Program-made: the position numbers and the translations under genes | The notes under the pieces: generated by a model | Told to the model about the DNA's origin: nothing | What the model saw: the letters and a program-made list of their open reading frames with translations, nothing else | Database searches by the model: none | Assembly: GCA_963920525.1 (NCBI GenBank) | Contig: OY986437.1 | Coordinates: forward strand, 195,691,511-195,755,510 | Direction of reading: 5' to 3' | Source: Dichetophora obliterata | Lineage: Eukaryota > Arthropoda > Insecta > Diptera > Sciomyzidae | Length of the DNA: 64,000 bases | Shown here: one piece after another, positions 10,926 to 23,032 of the stretch | How positions within the stretch are numbered: the stretch's first letter is position 1 | Layout of the letters: the number at the start of each line of letters is the position of its first letter

Positions 10926-13014
10926 TTGCAGTGGGTAAACTGATTTTATAATAATGAAAATTTTTAACTATAATACGCAAAGCTCGAATCAATTGCAGCA
11001 AGAAAAATAGCACATTTGATCAATAGAAAACAACAATGCGAAAAGGACACCTGTCAAATTGCGCACAGCCTAAGTCAATGTATAATGATATCTATCATAT
11101 TGTGGTATTGATGGCAGCACAGCGACATCTATTACTTATGTCGTTAACTTCTCACCGCAAAATTCGCGCAAAACGTCTTTTATTGCAATGAAATTCACAA
11201 TTATCCGAAATTTTCCAAGTTTCACAACGAATTTTCACATCATTAAAATCATGAAATCATGCGATAAAAAGCAACATTTTTTGAAAAAAAATTTAATTTT
11301 TTGCGTTTTACCGGAATTTTTCGAGTTTTCCCACTAAGAATTTTATATTTTTCCATTCGAAAAGCCATTCCAGAACAATTACGCACAAAATCCCATACAA
11401 AAAAGAAATGTTCGATTTTTCCAATTTCTCAACTTTCCCAGAGGGTTTTCCCAAAATTTTCTTTCGTAAAAACCTTCTCCTGGCAATTACAAATAATTGA
11501 AACAAATTTGAGCCAAATCGGCCAAGCCGTTCTCAACTGATGTATTACTATTTATTTTTATACGCTTTCCATAAGCTTTGTAAATACGGTTACAAAATAC
11601 GTATTTTGAATGAAATAATTAAGCGTTTTAAACTTTAATTTTTGAGTGTTCTATATGTTTTTTTTTTTTTATTAGAATTAATAAACGAAAATTTCTTTCG
11701 CTTACAAAAAATACAATTTACAATACAATACAATGATGAAGATATTATTTTTTTCGCCAATATTAGCCAACACAGCTATTGAATTTCCTCCGTAAGCTTC
11801 AGTAATATAAGCTTGTTACGTTCCTCTACCTTTTCGACAGGCTCTTGACATGCGTCGTTGATCAAGGATTTAAAAGCTGGCGTAAAAAAATTTTGCGGTT
11901 TAATGATAAAAATGTAACATATGAAAGTAGCTTACGAGTCGAAGTTGCACTGTCCCAATAAGTTGCTGTCCGACATAATCTCCTTTTCTGGAAGTTCAAT
12001 CTCGTTCCCTACGGAACTTGGTGCCTCGCTGTTTCATAAATGCTGAAAAATTTCATTGCTGCTGCGCACAACACCTCGTTATTTTTTTGATGCCGACCTT
12101 AAATATGTTAAATATATTTAAAATTTATAAATTAAGCAAAGTAAGCATGTTACTTTTTGACGATTTTTTAAAGAAATTTGTTTACTTTTTAACTTTTCAG
12201 CAATCACAACAAGAATGATTTATATAAATATGATGCTTGTGTTCTCTGAAAGAGAACTGCCGCCAAAATTTAGAAAAGGATTGCATTGCCAAGCAAAATG
12301 AAAGCGACAATCGCAAAACGCTTACAATACCAAATATTTGTAAATGTCGGCGGCTGTTATCTTAGAACGCTTGCGAAAGCCTTATACATGATAGCTTTGC
12401 GTAACCTTGGCTTAAAACGCTTGCAATAACATTATTCATGCAAATTTTTATTAAGCTTGGTTTGCAAAACGCTTGTCAATATGTTCGCTGGGAGTGCATA
12501 CGATTTGATTATACCATGATAATGAATGTATGTATATAAAATATTAATAAAATGAAAATATTTCTCTTAGATAATACAGTCGACGAAATAAGTATAGTGT
12601 ACAACCACAAATTTTGTATTTTGAATCGTGATGTTTTATTTCATTATTTTTTAGTATATTTTAGAAACTCAGAGATATATTAAAATAAGATTAAAAATAA
12701 ATTTAAAAATATTCTTTTTAACACAAAACTTAAAATTCCATTTGCTTTGAACGAAAAAAGTATAGTGTACAATATAATAATTGAACCAGGGAACGAAAAT
12801 AAACCGAACGATATTTTAATGTGCCTCGCATGGCATGAATTTCCGTTCGGTTGCGTATATGTCAGTGCAGACGAACATAAATGTTATTATTCTGTATCGT
12901 TCGACAGCATGGCATACACTACATTATAATTATGTTTGTATACTCTCTACTCAACACATTCGGCATACGATATTTTTTACGTAGGCTATTCTCTCTCATT
13001 TTGGGTCTCAGAAT

Positions 13015-14164
13015 CAGTGTTGCCAACACTTTTTCATATGTATAAAATTATATATATAATGTAAAAAATGTATTTTCAACCAACTCTTGGATATTTAACT
13101 CTATTTGTGCAAAAATTCCCTCATCATCAGATGAATCGTAATATTTATATACAGACACGGGGTTTTGAAATATTAAATTTCAAGAAGCCTTCTGGTATGT
13201 CACAGCAATAGCAAAATACATATTTTAAATCTTTTTCAATAAACACTATATCACATTACGCATATGCAATTCTTTTTTTTTCATGCTTTGTTTTTACAAT
13301 GTTCATTGCGCTTTTTACTTACCTTTCCATTATATGTTATTAAATACACATATAGGTTTTGTTTTTTGCGTGAATGAAAATTTTAATTTGCAAATATTTT
13401 ATTCATAAGAATGCGCTAACATTAAAACCTTAACAGATCGGAACAAACAATTTTTCTATTGTTTCTTAAAAAAAAGCCAGCAACACACTTAAAAACAAGC
13501 ATTGAAAACTTTAAATAATTATTTTTAAAAAATATTCACTTTTCAAAACAAGCTAGAAAAAGCTAGAAGATTAGGGTTGTCAATTCGGTGACCAGCGTGT
13601 AGATTATTGACTCGTAGAAGATTTACATTTACTATTTAAATCGCTTTCAGAAAAGAACAAAAAAGCTTGTGTGTCTCCTTAATGCTCTGTTAACTATTTG
13701 CCCAACGTCTAATACTAGCGAACGCGTTTTTTCTGTGTCAACTATTATTAAAAATAAAGTGAAATTGATTTTTTATATCAAATATTTAATATCTAATTGA
13801 AAAATACCATACTTATACTTGCTAATATTTTGAGTTAAGATAGATACACGTTAAATTACTTACAAACGATTTTTTCTTTTATTTTGGATTAAATTTAAAA
13901 AGCTGTCATTTTCACTATTGTAAATTTTTTAAATAACATGGAAATAACAGTAGTAAATGCAGTTTACTTATGTTTTTTTTTAAACTGCAAAAATTATTAC
14001 ATTATTATTATTATAAATAATAAATTATTATTATATTTACTTGTCATTGAAATCCATTTGTGAAAAAAAAGACCGAAATATATCATAGACAGATACACCC
14101 AAAACCTCAAGATAAATTCCGAAAAAATATGTTAGCTTAAAATATTGCTAACTTGGCAACTCTG
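13015..14164. mobile_element. Nested hAT-like element
   Basis: The left end is CAGTGTTGCCAAC and the right end, on the opposite strand, is CAGAGTTGCCAAG. The flanking 8-mers (CTCAGAAT and AGCAGAAG) match at 5 of 8 positions, so the target duplication would have to be degraded. No coding sequence. Confidence 0.4.
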
Positions 14165-14679
14165 AGCAGAAGCAATAATTTTTTTCCCGCTGGTAAGACT
14201 TTGTGCGTTCCAAATAAAAGAAGTATACTTTAATAAAACTGCTTGCTTCTTTAAAGTTCAAACCTTAGCTGGGAAATTTCGATCACGACTAGTAATCAAT
14301 TACATTATATTTAAAAAATAGTTGTAATGATAAAACAATTCTTATGCAAAAAAAATTCTATTAGTAATTGATTAAAATTACAAATAACCAAAAAATAATC
14401 ACGATTACTTTAGATTACGCCAAATAATAAAAAAAATAAAAGTACGCAATAAAAAAATCGAAATACTTTTAAATAGGACTGTCATCTACATCGTAAGAAG
14501 AAATTAAGAGGTTATGTAATGAGTTTATTTACCACTGGGATGACGCTTACACTGTCGAATTGTTTTTGTTTTATTGCATCATTATTCTCTATTCATAGCA
14601 TTGAGAATCAGGAAGAGTTGCACAGTGGTGTGAACGCGGAATCAAATAGTTTTCTCGTGACAATTTTGTTATAACCCTT

Positions 14680-14920
14680 AAGCCTTTAAGGTGATATTAA
14701 AATTAAAACAATTGGCTGCGAACCTGCTTAAAAGAAACCAAGAGGGTAAATAAATGCTAATATTATTTTTGACAGAGCAGAGTGATAGCTTAAATTAAAA
14801 AATTTAATTCCTTATAAATTGAAATTGTATTTTGCTTACAATCTTAAAGTTAATATTAACATTTAAAATAATTGGCTGCGAACATATCTTAAACGAACAA
14901 AAGAATAAATAAATTCGTTT
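14680..14920. repeat. Two-copy diverged direct repeat, ~160-bp period
   Basis: ATTGGCTGCGAAC occurs at 14711 and 14871 within longer similar stretches (CTTAA..., TAATATTA..., AAATAAAT). Noncoding; inside hAT 12787-16540. Confidence 0.5.
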
Positions 14921-15293
14921 ACTTTTTTTAAAGAGCTGTTTTACTATATCTACAACAAAAGTATGTAGCGTTCATAGTTTTTGTGTTACATGGAAAGTAG
15001 TCGCGGTTTGGGGCGGGTTTGTTTGTTTTCTAATTATAACTCACACGCATAATTTTATTGGTCAATGACGAATCCTTCTATTTTATTCCTACATGAATAC
15101 AGTATGGCACCACTGTGCGGTGTAATTCCATGAAAGTTCAGCAATCATCTTATTTGTGTTAGTTCGCACTAATATAGTAAAATTCACAAGGGGCCGCACT
15201 CGGATCTTGCTGAACAGGAAGGGCCGAGCGCTAAAGCATATATAAACTCTTTCAGTGAATTATGATCCAGCTAAAATTTTTTTATGGATTTAT

Positions 15294-15543
15294 ACACTGA
15301 GAAAAGAAGCATACTAAAATCAAAGAACATTTACTCAATATTAAAATAAAAATTTTATTTGTTTCAGCGCAATTTTTTTTTTTTTTTAAATGGAAACTTT
15401 TCTTTAAAATAAAGAAATAAATTCCAAAACAAAGAAATAGTTTATTCCTTTAAAGAAAATTTCTTTCTTTCTGAAAGAATAATTTCCATTTGCAAAAAAA
15501 ATTTGAAAAAATAAATTTCTTTGATTGTAGTCTGAGTGTGTAA
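15294..15543. mobile_element. Candidate short element with AAAGAAAT subterminal repeats
   Basis: The left end TACACTGAGAAAAG and right end (opposite strand TACACACTCAGAC) are imperfect inverted repeats. ATCAAAGAA follows at a similar distance inside each. The interior repeats AAAGAAA/TTTCTTT many times. A TA flank is possible. The design resembles the other subterminal-repeat elements in this window. Confidence 0.35.
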
Positions 15544-16046
15544 TTAATTTTTAAAATCAATATAAAAAATAAACCAAATAAAATTTTACTTTTGAATCCA
15601 AATTCTTAATTTTTTGAAATAAATGCTAAATAGATGCAATAAATTGATATTGTTTAAAGAAATAATTTCCTTAAAACTAACGAAATTTCAGATTTTAAAA
15701 CAAATACCTGTGTTTTTTATTTCAAAGTTGAACTTTTTTCTGAGTTTGTTTAAAATGGAATAACTAGATACACAAACAAAACTTTATGTAAAAAAGTAGT
15801 TTCATTTCCGTCAGAAGCCATGTACTCGAAGGAATGCGTGATTTCATGACCTTAACATGTACAATTAAAACACAATTCCATAAACATTAAACAGTAGTCT
15901 TATATTCTACAAAAAAATTATATTATACAAGTGAACTTACTTACATGTAACAAAGAAAAATTAATATTTTATTTTCTGAATTCTCCAGCCATAACGTGAT
16001 AACACGCACTAATAAAATAAACTGAGATTTTCTTAGCAGCTGTGTT

Positions 16047-16170
16047 AAAAAAAGAGTCGTGTCGACAGACAGACAAACAGACGGAAACGGCTAAATCGGC
16101 CCAGTTAGTGATGCTGATCAAGAATATATAATATACTTTTCTAAACCAGACACGCCTTTTTATGGGCGTT
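16047..16170. repeat. Dipteran-type dispersed repeat motif
   Basis: The block GACAGACAGACAAACAGACG, followed by GGCTAAATCGGC, GATGCTGATCAAGAATATAT and ACTTTT, resembles a dispersed sequence I associate with intergenic DNA of Drosophila and relatives. The association is from memory and unverified. It supports a fly origin. Confidence 0.4.
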
Positions 16171-16592
16171 AGAAAAAGTATAAAAATAAATAAACTGAAT
16201 AGCTAAAAAAATGCTTTGATTATTCATACTAAAACAAGAGCGCCCTGCAAATGTATGCTACCTACAAAACTGGATGCGCCCTTGACACGCAGCATGTGCT
16301 TGAACAAAGATAAAATGTTTTTCTCTCTGCATTCTCAGTCTCTCAAACAACGCTTCTCATAAGGTTCTTTAGTGTAGCTTATACTACGGAACAATGATGT
16401 TTATGTTCAAGTATGCAACTTGAACGCAACCAAATAATGGCCTTGGTAATGAATGCTACACAACATAAACGTTCAGTTCTCTCAAATGAACGCTTTACTA
16501 CCTTAACGAACGAAACGTTAGAGTTTATTTTCGTTCCCTGAATTGAACACAAAAGTAATGATTTATACAAATAAATGAACGTTTATACCGAA

Positions 16593-17514
16593 TTAATAGT
16601 TAATATGATCTCCCTTAGCACCTTCACCCTATACACCTTCTCAATTCCATTAGAGAGTCAAACTGCCTACCACCAGAATAAGTCTGTTGAGAAAGAATTC
16701 CCCAAAGGTTCTCCATGGGATTTAAATCTGGACTGATGGCCGGCCAGTCCATTACCGTTATATTTCTGTCAGCAAAAAAGTTTTTCGTTGCAGCGGCGTT
16801 GTGTATTGCAGCGTTATCCTGCTGGAAAATCCATTTGTTACTACAAAAGTTTTCAGAAAAATCTATTAAAACGCTGTCCAGAAGTTCAATGAACGCCAAC
16901 GCAGTCATTTTGTGGCTTATGAAACAAATCGGAGTTGTTTTATTGTACTCAAAAGCCGCCCTTACCATCAAAGATCTACCTTGAAAATTTCTAGCATAGC
17001 GCGTGCCTTGCGGTCGACGAATATCCCGCCAATACCTATGCAAGCCATCGGGCCCGTCTAAATTAAACTTTTTCTCATCACTAAAAACCACTTCTTCCCA
17101 CTCATCATCCCACATCAAGTCTCTTTGTGCATATTGCATCCGTGCAGCTTTATGACGAGGTAGTAGTTTTGGTTTAGGCACTCGCTTGACATGCTTCAGG
17201 TTATTGTATTGCTTTAAAATCTGCTGGACTCGTCGGGTGGACACCTGTAGACTTAATTGCCGTCTTATATTTGCTGGAGAAATTCCTTTGTTGACTGCCA
17301 AACGCTTTATTTAACGCTTTTCTCTTTCATTGATCTTCGGCGGGCGCCCATTTCTTACTTTTGTGTCATAATTTTCTGAATTTCTTAGGAATGAAAATAT
17401 TGTTTTCTTATTACGCCGCAATCTCTCTGCAATATCTCTTATTGTTGTACCACATTGCCGCAGCGTTCCGATTCTGGTGCGCTCTACAATCGATAAATGA
17501 GTTTCGCGTGGCAT
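16593..17514 (-). pseudogene. Tc1-family transposase (DD34E), broken
   Basis: The frame opens at 17514 with a paired helix-turn-helix region (TIRDIAERLRRNKKTIFSFL) and a GRPP motif at about residue 57. One in-frame TAA (17311-17313) interrupts it. It then continues through the catalytic domain: first Asp in VVFSDEKKF, second in FQQDNAAIH, and Glu in SPDLNPMENLWG, with 34 residues between the last two (DD34E). The C-terminus is broken near 16624. A Tc1-like ending (AKGDHINY then stop, 16593-16595) is visible in a shifted frame, so roughly 35-40 codons are missing there. It would cut and paste the surrounding 12577-22595 element, but is dead as written. Confidence 0.9.
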
Positions 17515-17764
17515 ATCTATTTTTATTTTTAATATATGCAGGGAAAAATTTATTAAAGAAATACCTAAATAGTCAAATTAAACAAACTCACCTGTACAAA
17601 ACTTATATAACGCTAGAAAATAACTATTTTGCAGCTTCACCAAATTTTTTCTTTGCTGTACGCTATAATTATTTCGCAGTGAATAAGCGAAAACATCAAG
17701 TAAACAAAAAAATAACGGGACTTCCCAAGGTGCTACTTATGCTCTTGATCTTGAATCATTAACA

Positions 17765-17990
17765 ACTAGCAAATCGAGTCCAAATGTATGACCGACCCCC
17801 ACTAACTTTGGAGAGCCGATCTACCCATGCCAGTGGCACACCCCCTGGGGGTTCCCCATACAAACGGCGATTTTTTGAAATGTTTGTATGGGGGAACCCT
17901 CAGGGGGGTTCCTGGGGGTGTGCCACTGGTATTGGTGGATCGGCGCTCCAAAGTTAGAGGGGGTCGGTCATACATTTGGACTCGATTGGG
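17765..17990. repeat. Near-perfect large palindrome (~100-bp arms)
   Basis: The arms run inward from AATCGAGTCCAAATGTATGA at about 17770 and from its complement ending near 17985. They stay matched through GACCGACCCCC, CTAACTTTGGAG, CCAGTGGCACACCCCC and CCCCATACAAA to a loop at about 17865-17880. The arms are GC-rich against AT-rich flanks. Mirror open frames on both strands are by-products of the symmetry. About 190 bp of extra sequence follows to about 18186. Together they equal the surplus length in the right arm of the Tc1 copy, so this is probably an inserted foldback element. Confidence 0.75.
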
Positions 17991-18245
17991 GCACTCTAAA
18001 TGGGTAAAAGAGGGATTTTTCAAAATTTGACCCTACGGGACAAAAGTCAAAAGTTGGGGCATTAGAATTCGTTTTAGAGGTATAGTTTCTCGGGCAAAGT
18101 TTCTTATTATGATCGCTAGAATATGATTTTCATTGAGCAATGGGCGATTTTTTTGCCTCCCCACAAATCGACCCGGCCTAATATACATATGCAGGCCCGC
18201 CGAGAGGGGGGAACGGGGTGTTTCCCCCCGGGCCCGGAGTTTTGA

Positions 18246-18835
18246 GGGGGCCCGGATTGGCGGGTAAGTAAAGCAACAAAAAGCTGATTTTTGATTAATA
18301 AAAAATTTTTTTGAAAAATTGTTTGACCAAAATAGCTTACTTAGATGACTACATACTGAAAAGCTTGATTGGTTGTTAAAGAAGAGAGTTTTAAGAGGGC
18401 CCGGATTGGTGGACTAGTAAAGTAACAAAAAGCTGATTTTTGATTACAAAAAACCTTTATTTGTTTAAAAAATTGCTTGACCAAAATAGCCCACATAGAT
18501 GACAACATACTGAAAAGCTTATTGGTTGTTAAAGAAGAAAGTTTTAAGGGGGCCCGGATTGGTGGATTAGTAAAGTAACAAAAAGCTGATTTTTGATTAT
18601 TAAAAATTTTTTTTCAAAAAATGGTTTGATCAGAATAGCCCACATAGATGACAACATCCTGAAAAGCTGGTTGGTTGTTAAAGAAGAGAGTTTTAAGGGG
18701 GCCCGGATTGGTGGATTAGTAAAGAAACAAAAACTGATTTTTGATTATTACACAATATTTTTTTCAAAAAACTGTTTGACCCACATAGATGACAACATAC
18801 TAAAAAGCTGATTTGTTGTTGAAAGAGAGAAGTGT
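18246..18835. repeat. Four-copy tandem repeat, ~150 bp
   Basis: CCCGGATTGG recurs at 18251, 18400, 18553 and 18702 (periods 149-153). Each unit continues with AGTAAAG.AACAAAAAGCTGA, TTTGACC...CACATAGATGAC and TGGTTGTTAAAGAAGA. The last copy is truncated. Located just inside the left end of hAT 18192-22506. Confidence 0.85.
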
Positions 18836-19025
18836 TTTTGTTTCTTATTCTTCATATTTCTTACTTTCCTTTGTATGTATCATAACGAAAATTTCTTAGA
18901 AACATTATTAAAATAAAGCAAACAAAAAAAAAGAGTTTAATTCATATAATAAAGACAGCTATCTATCTAGATATAATCGATGGTATGAAAGAATAAATGT
19001 TAGTCACACATTTTTATTAGAGATA

Positions 19026-19574
19026 CCCAGCAAAATTTTTGATACAAATGTGACATGCATTCTTAGCGGCACTGCTTTCAGAAGACATTCTATTGATCAA
19101 ACTCTGCTTTTTCTTAGCCTTATAAAGCAGTTCTTTCAAGTGGCATTTTTATAAACTGGAAGACATTCAATTATTTGAAGTTCCGAAAAAAGGATATTTT
19201 ACCTTGGAATTTTTTTAAATCCCCCAACAAAACCCAAACTCTATTCATTTCCAGCACCAAAATCGCTAGAATGTCGGGAAAAGGGATATTTTCGAAGGGA
19301 TTTTTTAACCCTCAAACCACAAAAAGCCTTCTTGTCGAATGCCTTCTTAAAGTTCTCCTGAAAAACACCTACTAGAATCCTTTGATTGAAGGGCTCAAAG
19401 AAAGCTTCCATTGAAAAAGTCCTAGAAGCACTTCTAGAGAAGACTAAGGAAAGCATTCCTTCCAATGACATGCATATGCTAAAAGAATGCCTTCTGGGTA
19501 TGAAAGTGGAAGGGATGGAATTCAAGACTTTGCTTTCCTCTTGAGCTTCTTTTGGAAGCACTTTTTTTGCTGGG
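19026..19574. mobile_element. TA-flanked MITE with CCCAGCAAAA ends
   Basis: A 10-bp perfect TIR (CCCAGCAAAA) is flanked by TA on both sides (19024-19025 and 19575-19576). The interior repeats GAAAGC/AGAAGNNCTTCT-like words in both orientations. The TIR start is shared with the larger element 7995-12492. No coding sequence is supported. Confidence 0.65.
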
Positions 19575-21443
19575 TATTGGGGTAATTTTTTCATATTTAT
19601 TATTTTTGAGACTTGGCTATTTTATAAAAATATATAAACAAGATTTTGGAATAAATATATTTGGCCGAGATATCTTGATATTTGGATGACAAAAGCAGTT
19701 TAACAATTTATGCAAACCAAATGGAAGAAATTTTGCAAAGGAGGTTAGGGAAATTATTTTTGTTTTTATTTTTACCACAAAATCAAGATTTAGTTATGTT
19801 TTTAAAAAGGTTCAATAGTTTTGACTTTTTTTGAAAAATATATAAAAAATATATATCGTCGTTGAATTGCTAAATTTCTCTGAAGGTTTTACTTCTACCG
19901 AGCGAGTTGGCAACATATATACTTTTCTATTTATTTTTGTTTAATCTTGAACACCTTTCTTTGCTCGAATTTCAAAATTGCATACTTCATTTTAGAAATA
20001 TGTTTTCATTTCCTATTGGGGCACAACGTTAAAAGTAATGAAAACATTTATAAGAACTTAATACACTTAAAGCTCAAAACTGATCACAGTGGAATATTTG
20101 ACAAATAAAATGCGTATATTTTTTATGTGAAACTTTGAAAAGTTATCCATTATATAAAATATAAAGTTTATTTTAAACTAATATAAAATATTAGCTATCA
20201 GAAATTATTCATATCAAATAGCTAATATTTTAAAAAAATTTACTATCCACTTCGTAGTTTTTACAAATAAAAATTATTCAAAATATTCTATTGTGATATG
20301 TTATGAAGATAATGAAAATGTGTCTGTTAAGTTATCCTTACTCAATTAAACATTGAAAACGTATGAGTACATTTTACCATGTATGGATAAATTTTATACG
20401 TAGAACTTTTATTCTAGTATCTGCAAGTTTGACACACTGTATATTGCGTTCAAGGTTAACTTGAAAACGACTCATCCAATAAAATACCATTGCATCAGTT
20501 GAGTTATTTTTAAATAGAGTTGCCATGTTTTATTTAAAACATTCCTCTTTTTAACTTACGAATAAATTAAGGATTTCACTGATAGATAAGCTATATAATA
20601 ATTATAAGATACAAAAATAATATATCCTTGTTAACTTACTTAAAAAATTTGCAAATCTACTGCTCATGCAACAATTTTTTATTAAAGTAGCAAACTCTTC
20701 AAAAAATTAATTTCAAAATGTCTACCTTATTTCTTGTCATTCTTACTTATCTCATCAAAAATAAACGTTTTTATTTTTGGCTAAAAACACAAGTCTTGCA
20801 TGTTTCATTATTGTTGTCAGCTTTAAGTTTCATCAAGGCCTTAATTTCTGCCGGGTATGTAATATTGCGAGTGAATATTACAATATGCAAGAAAAAACAG
20901 ATCCCAGAAATCAAAAATGTTCGAGAAAAGGACTGCAGTTAATTGTAATTTTGAGTGGCTTAAAAAATTGAGTTATTCGACTCGAAAATCTAGTAGAAGT
21001 TTACTATTCGTGCTGTGCTGACAATAATATTTGTCGAAAAAATAAGTTCAATACAAAACCAACTTCCGTTTATTTAGAGGTAAGTTTTTTTCTTTATTTA
21101 TACGACAAAAATATTGGCATTAGTTTAATTTTGAAATAATAAAAGCTACGTTTTTTTCTAAACGTTGAAGATGTCTGGTACATAGTATTCTATATGGTAT
21201 AAAATTTTTAGAAAATTCCATAAATATTTCTGATCGTAAAAATTTTACTTAGTTTGAAAGTAATGAAGATATTTATGCATATAGTCATAGAAATTTGTTA
21301 ATGATAAAAATGACACTATTGTAAAAATAACTTTTTTATGGTTAAATTCTCTATGGCGTAGAAACCAAATGTAAATTTATTTGAAAAAGAAAATTCCAAT
21401 AAATAAATCCATTTGTTTTAGTGACAAGTTTCTATATAATTAC
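19575..21443. other. hAT interior, AT-rich, no gene recognised
   Basis: About 1.9 kb inside hAT 18192-22506 between two smaller elements. Short open frames near 20718-20971 have no recognisable domain and low-complexity composition. Nothing is called. Confidence 0.4.
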
Positions 21444-21752
21444 TAGGGCGGGTCAATTTGTATGGACGAATTTTTTGGTGGTCTGGCTCAGCGAAATTCG
21501 TAAAATACATGTAATTTCAAGACTTTTTCTTCACTACAGCATATACAAATTCTGAAAAAAAGCTGTGCGGACTTTCGTAAATAGATTTTGTTCTCAATTA
21601 TAAAATATGAATGTATGCATGTATGTGTATGAATCTATTTACGAAAGTCCGCACAGCTTTTTTTCAGAATTTGTATATGCTGTAGTGGAGAAAAAGTCTT
21701 GAAATTACATGTATTTTACGAATTTCGCTGAGCCAGAATTTGACCCGCCCTA
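21444..21752. mobile_element. Foldback element with 8-bp TSD
   Basis: Ends TAGGGCGGGTCAA are inverted and flanked by the perfect 8-bp duplication ATAATTAC (21436-21443 and 21753-21760). Beyond the ends, the arms pair for about 120 bp (CTGGCTCAGCGAAATTCGTA, AATTTCAAGACTTTTTC, AGCTGTGCGGACTTTCGTAA) around a loop of about 40 bp. The right arm lacks about 25 bp present in the left. The 8-bp duplication suggests hAT mobilisation. Confidence 0.8.
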
Positions 21753-22606
21753 ATAATTACCCAAATTTACATTTTTTCATATTTTTAAAATTTCTTAAAT
21801 TTTTTGACAAATAGGTGTAGCATTTTAAAGTGTTTGATTTTTTTGATAATTTCATTACTGTAGAAGAGCAGTTTCTTAAAATCCGCAATACGAGTATATT
21901 TAAATAGTTCAAATTATATATATAAAATACATTTTGTATTTTATTAAAAACAGTTTCTATGGACATGTAACAGAAATTTCTGGTTATAAGTATACCAAAT
22001 ATCTTTTACGTTACAAAAAATTTAAATCGTTTGAAGGTAAAATTATTCGATCATCAACTAATTTCAAAAATTTTATAAAAGTTACAGAAATTTTTATGTA
22101 TATAGTCCGAGTTAGCAAAAAAATTAAATTTTAATGTAATTATTGATTGTTTTGCCTCTGCCAAAGCAAGAAAAATAAATTTGAATAAATAAAAAGAATA
22201 AAAACGCAGAATAAAAAATATTGTTATAATAACACAAATCATCAGTAGATTTAAATTATTTGGAGTGTCACATAGAAAAGTTGCCGTTAGATAGAAACAA
22301 TTAATACAACAACAACGACAATAGAATATGTTTCACTTGTCATGGTGCATGGATTAACTATGGAAAATAAATAATAGCTTAGAACTAAATAATAATTTTC
22401 GCCATGTTTTATTTTCTTATTAATTTTTTTTTTGCGTTAAAAACATTTTCAGAGGGGCCCGTATGGCTTAACCCCCCGGACCCGAACTGGGCTCTCTACG
22501 GGCCTGTACATATGTTAACCCATTCTGCAAATAAGGCCTGACTACTTATATAAATACGATGTTTATTTTGTACACTGTACTTATTTCGCGGACTGTATCA
22601 TCAAAT

Positions 22607-23028
22607 AATAAGTTTTTAATAAGTTTTAATTTTTTGGTCACGGTAGACTTTTCTGTTGAAATGCATGAAATGTAAGACTAAATCGTTTATTCATGGAATT
22701 GAAATGATTTAAGATTTCTATGTTACGTAAGTAAATGTTCATTTATTTAATTTTTTACTGTTTCTTTTATTTTATACAAAAGTAGTAAGTATTTTAAAAA
22801 TAAAATAATGTAAAACTTACCAAGAACAAAAAAAAAATTAATTAAATGTCACACATTATTTGATTCGGTTTTATCAATATTGGCATGTAGAAACATAATT
22901 TGAGTAATTTTATTGTTAAGGGTTGGAAGCAACAATAGTTCTCTAAAGTGTACTATATTTCATTTAAAATAAAATAATTTATGCCAACGATAGCCAAGAA
23001 AATAGTCTACATTTCATGCTCATTTTCC
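22607..23028. other. Intergenic, nothing recognised
   Basis: AT-rich sequence between the Tc1 copy and the next MITE. No repeats, open frames or domains I can support. Confidence 0.4.
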
Positions 23029-23032
23029 TTAA

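Larger units (their letters stand above)
7995..12492. mobile_element. 4.5-kb element with CCCAGC ends and AAGCGTTTT subterminal repeats
   Basis: The left end is CCCAGCAAACA; the right end, on the opposite strand, is CCCAGCGAACA. Both arms are full of the same short word in both orientations: AAGCGTTTT or AAAACGCTT near 8031, 8053, 8065 and 8104 on the left, and near 11622, 12319, 12367, 12417 and 12469 on the right. AG flanks both ends, but no convincing target duplication was found. A Helitron-type helicase pseudogene lies in the middle and is probably a separate insertion whose borders I could not place. Between 10926 and 12300 I see no gene. Confidence 0.5.
12787..16540. mobile_element. 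hAT element, 3.75 kb
   Basis: An 18-bp perfect TIR (CAGGGAACGAAAATAAAC) is flanked by the perfect 8-bp duplication AATTGAAC (12779-12786 and 16541-16548). The arms are similar for about 200 bp inward (TTTGGTTGCGT/TTCGGTTGCGT, GAACATAAA). The interior contains other repeats but no recognisable transposase, so this copy is nonautonomous. It interrupts the 3' untranslated side of the Tc1 copy. Confidence 0.85.
18192..22506. mobile_element. hAT element, 4.3 kb
   Basis: Left end CAGGCCCGCCGAGAG and right end (opposite strand) CAGGCCCGTAGAGAG are inverted. They are flanked by the perfect 8-bp duplication TACATATG (18184-18191 and 22507-22514). Both ends carry very GC-rich subterminal blocks (GGGCCC, CCCCCC). 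The interior holds a four-copy tandem repeat, a TA-flanked MITE and a foldback element. No transposase is seen. It interrupts the Tc1 copy. Confidence 0.85.
12577..22595 (-). mobile_element. Tc1 element, split by three insertions
   Basis: The left terminus CAGTCGACGAAATAAGTA (12577) and right terminus CAGTCCGCGAAATAAGTA (opposite strand of 22595) are inverted and both flanked by TA. Inner direct copies of the terminal box lie at 12750-12772 and, on the minus strand, 17651-17690, giving an IR/DR arrangement. The 10-kb span reduces to about 1.5 kb after removing two hAT elements (12787-16540, 18192-22506) and the palindrome block near 17765-18186. The transposase at 16593-17514 lies between the arms. 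Confidence 0.75.

Noticed and set aside
14622..15113. Possible hAT element with CAGTGGTG ends
   Set aside because: Only eight matching terminal bases, and the flanking 8-mers (GAGTTGCA and TGCGGTGT) do not match.
15190..15270. Core promoter (TATATAAA followed by TCAGTG)
   Set aside because: The spacing between the TATA-like box and the initiator-like motif is too short, and no gene follows.
17802..18030. Overlapping frames on both strands with near-mirror peptides
   Set aside because: By-product of the large palindrome; no domain and no start context.
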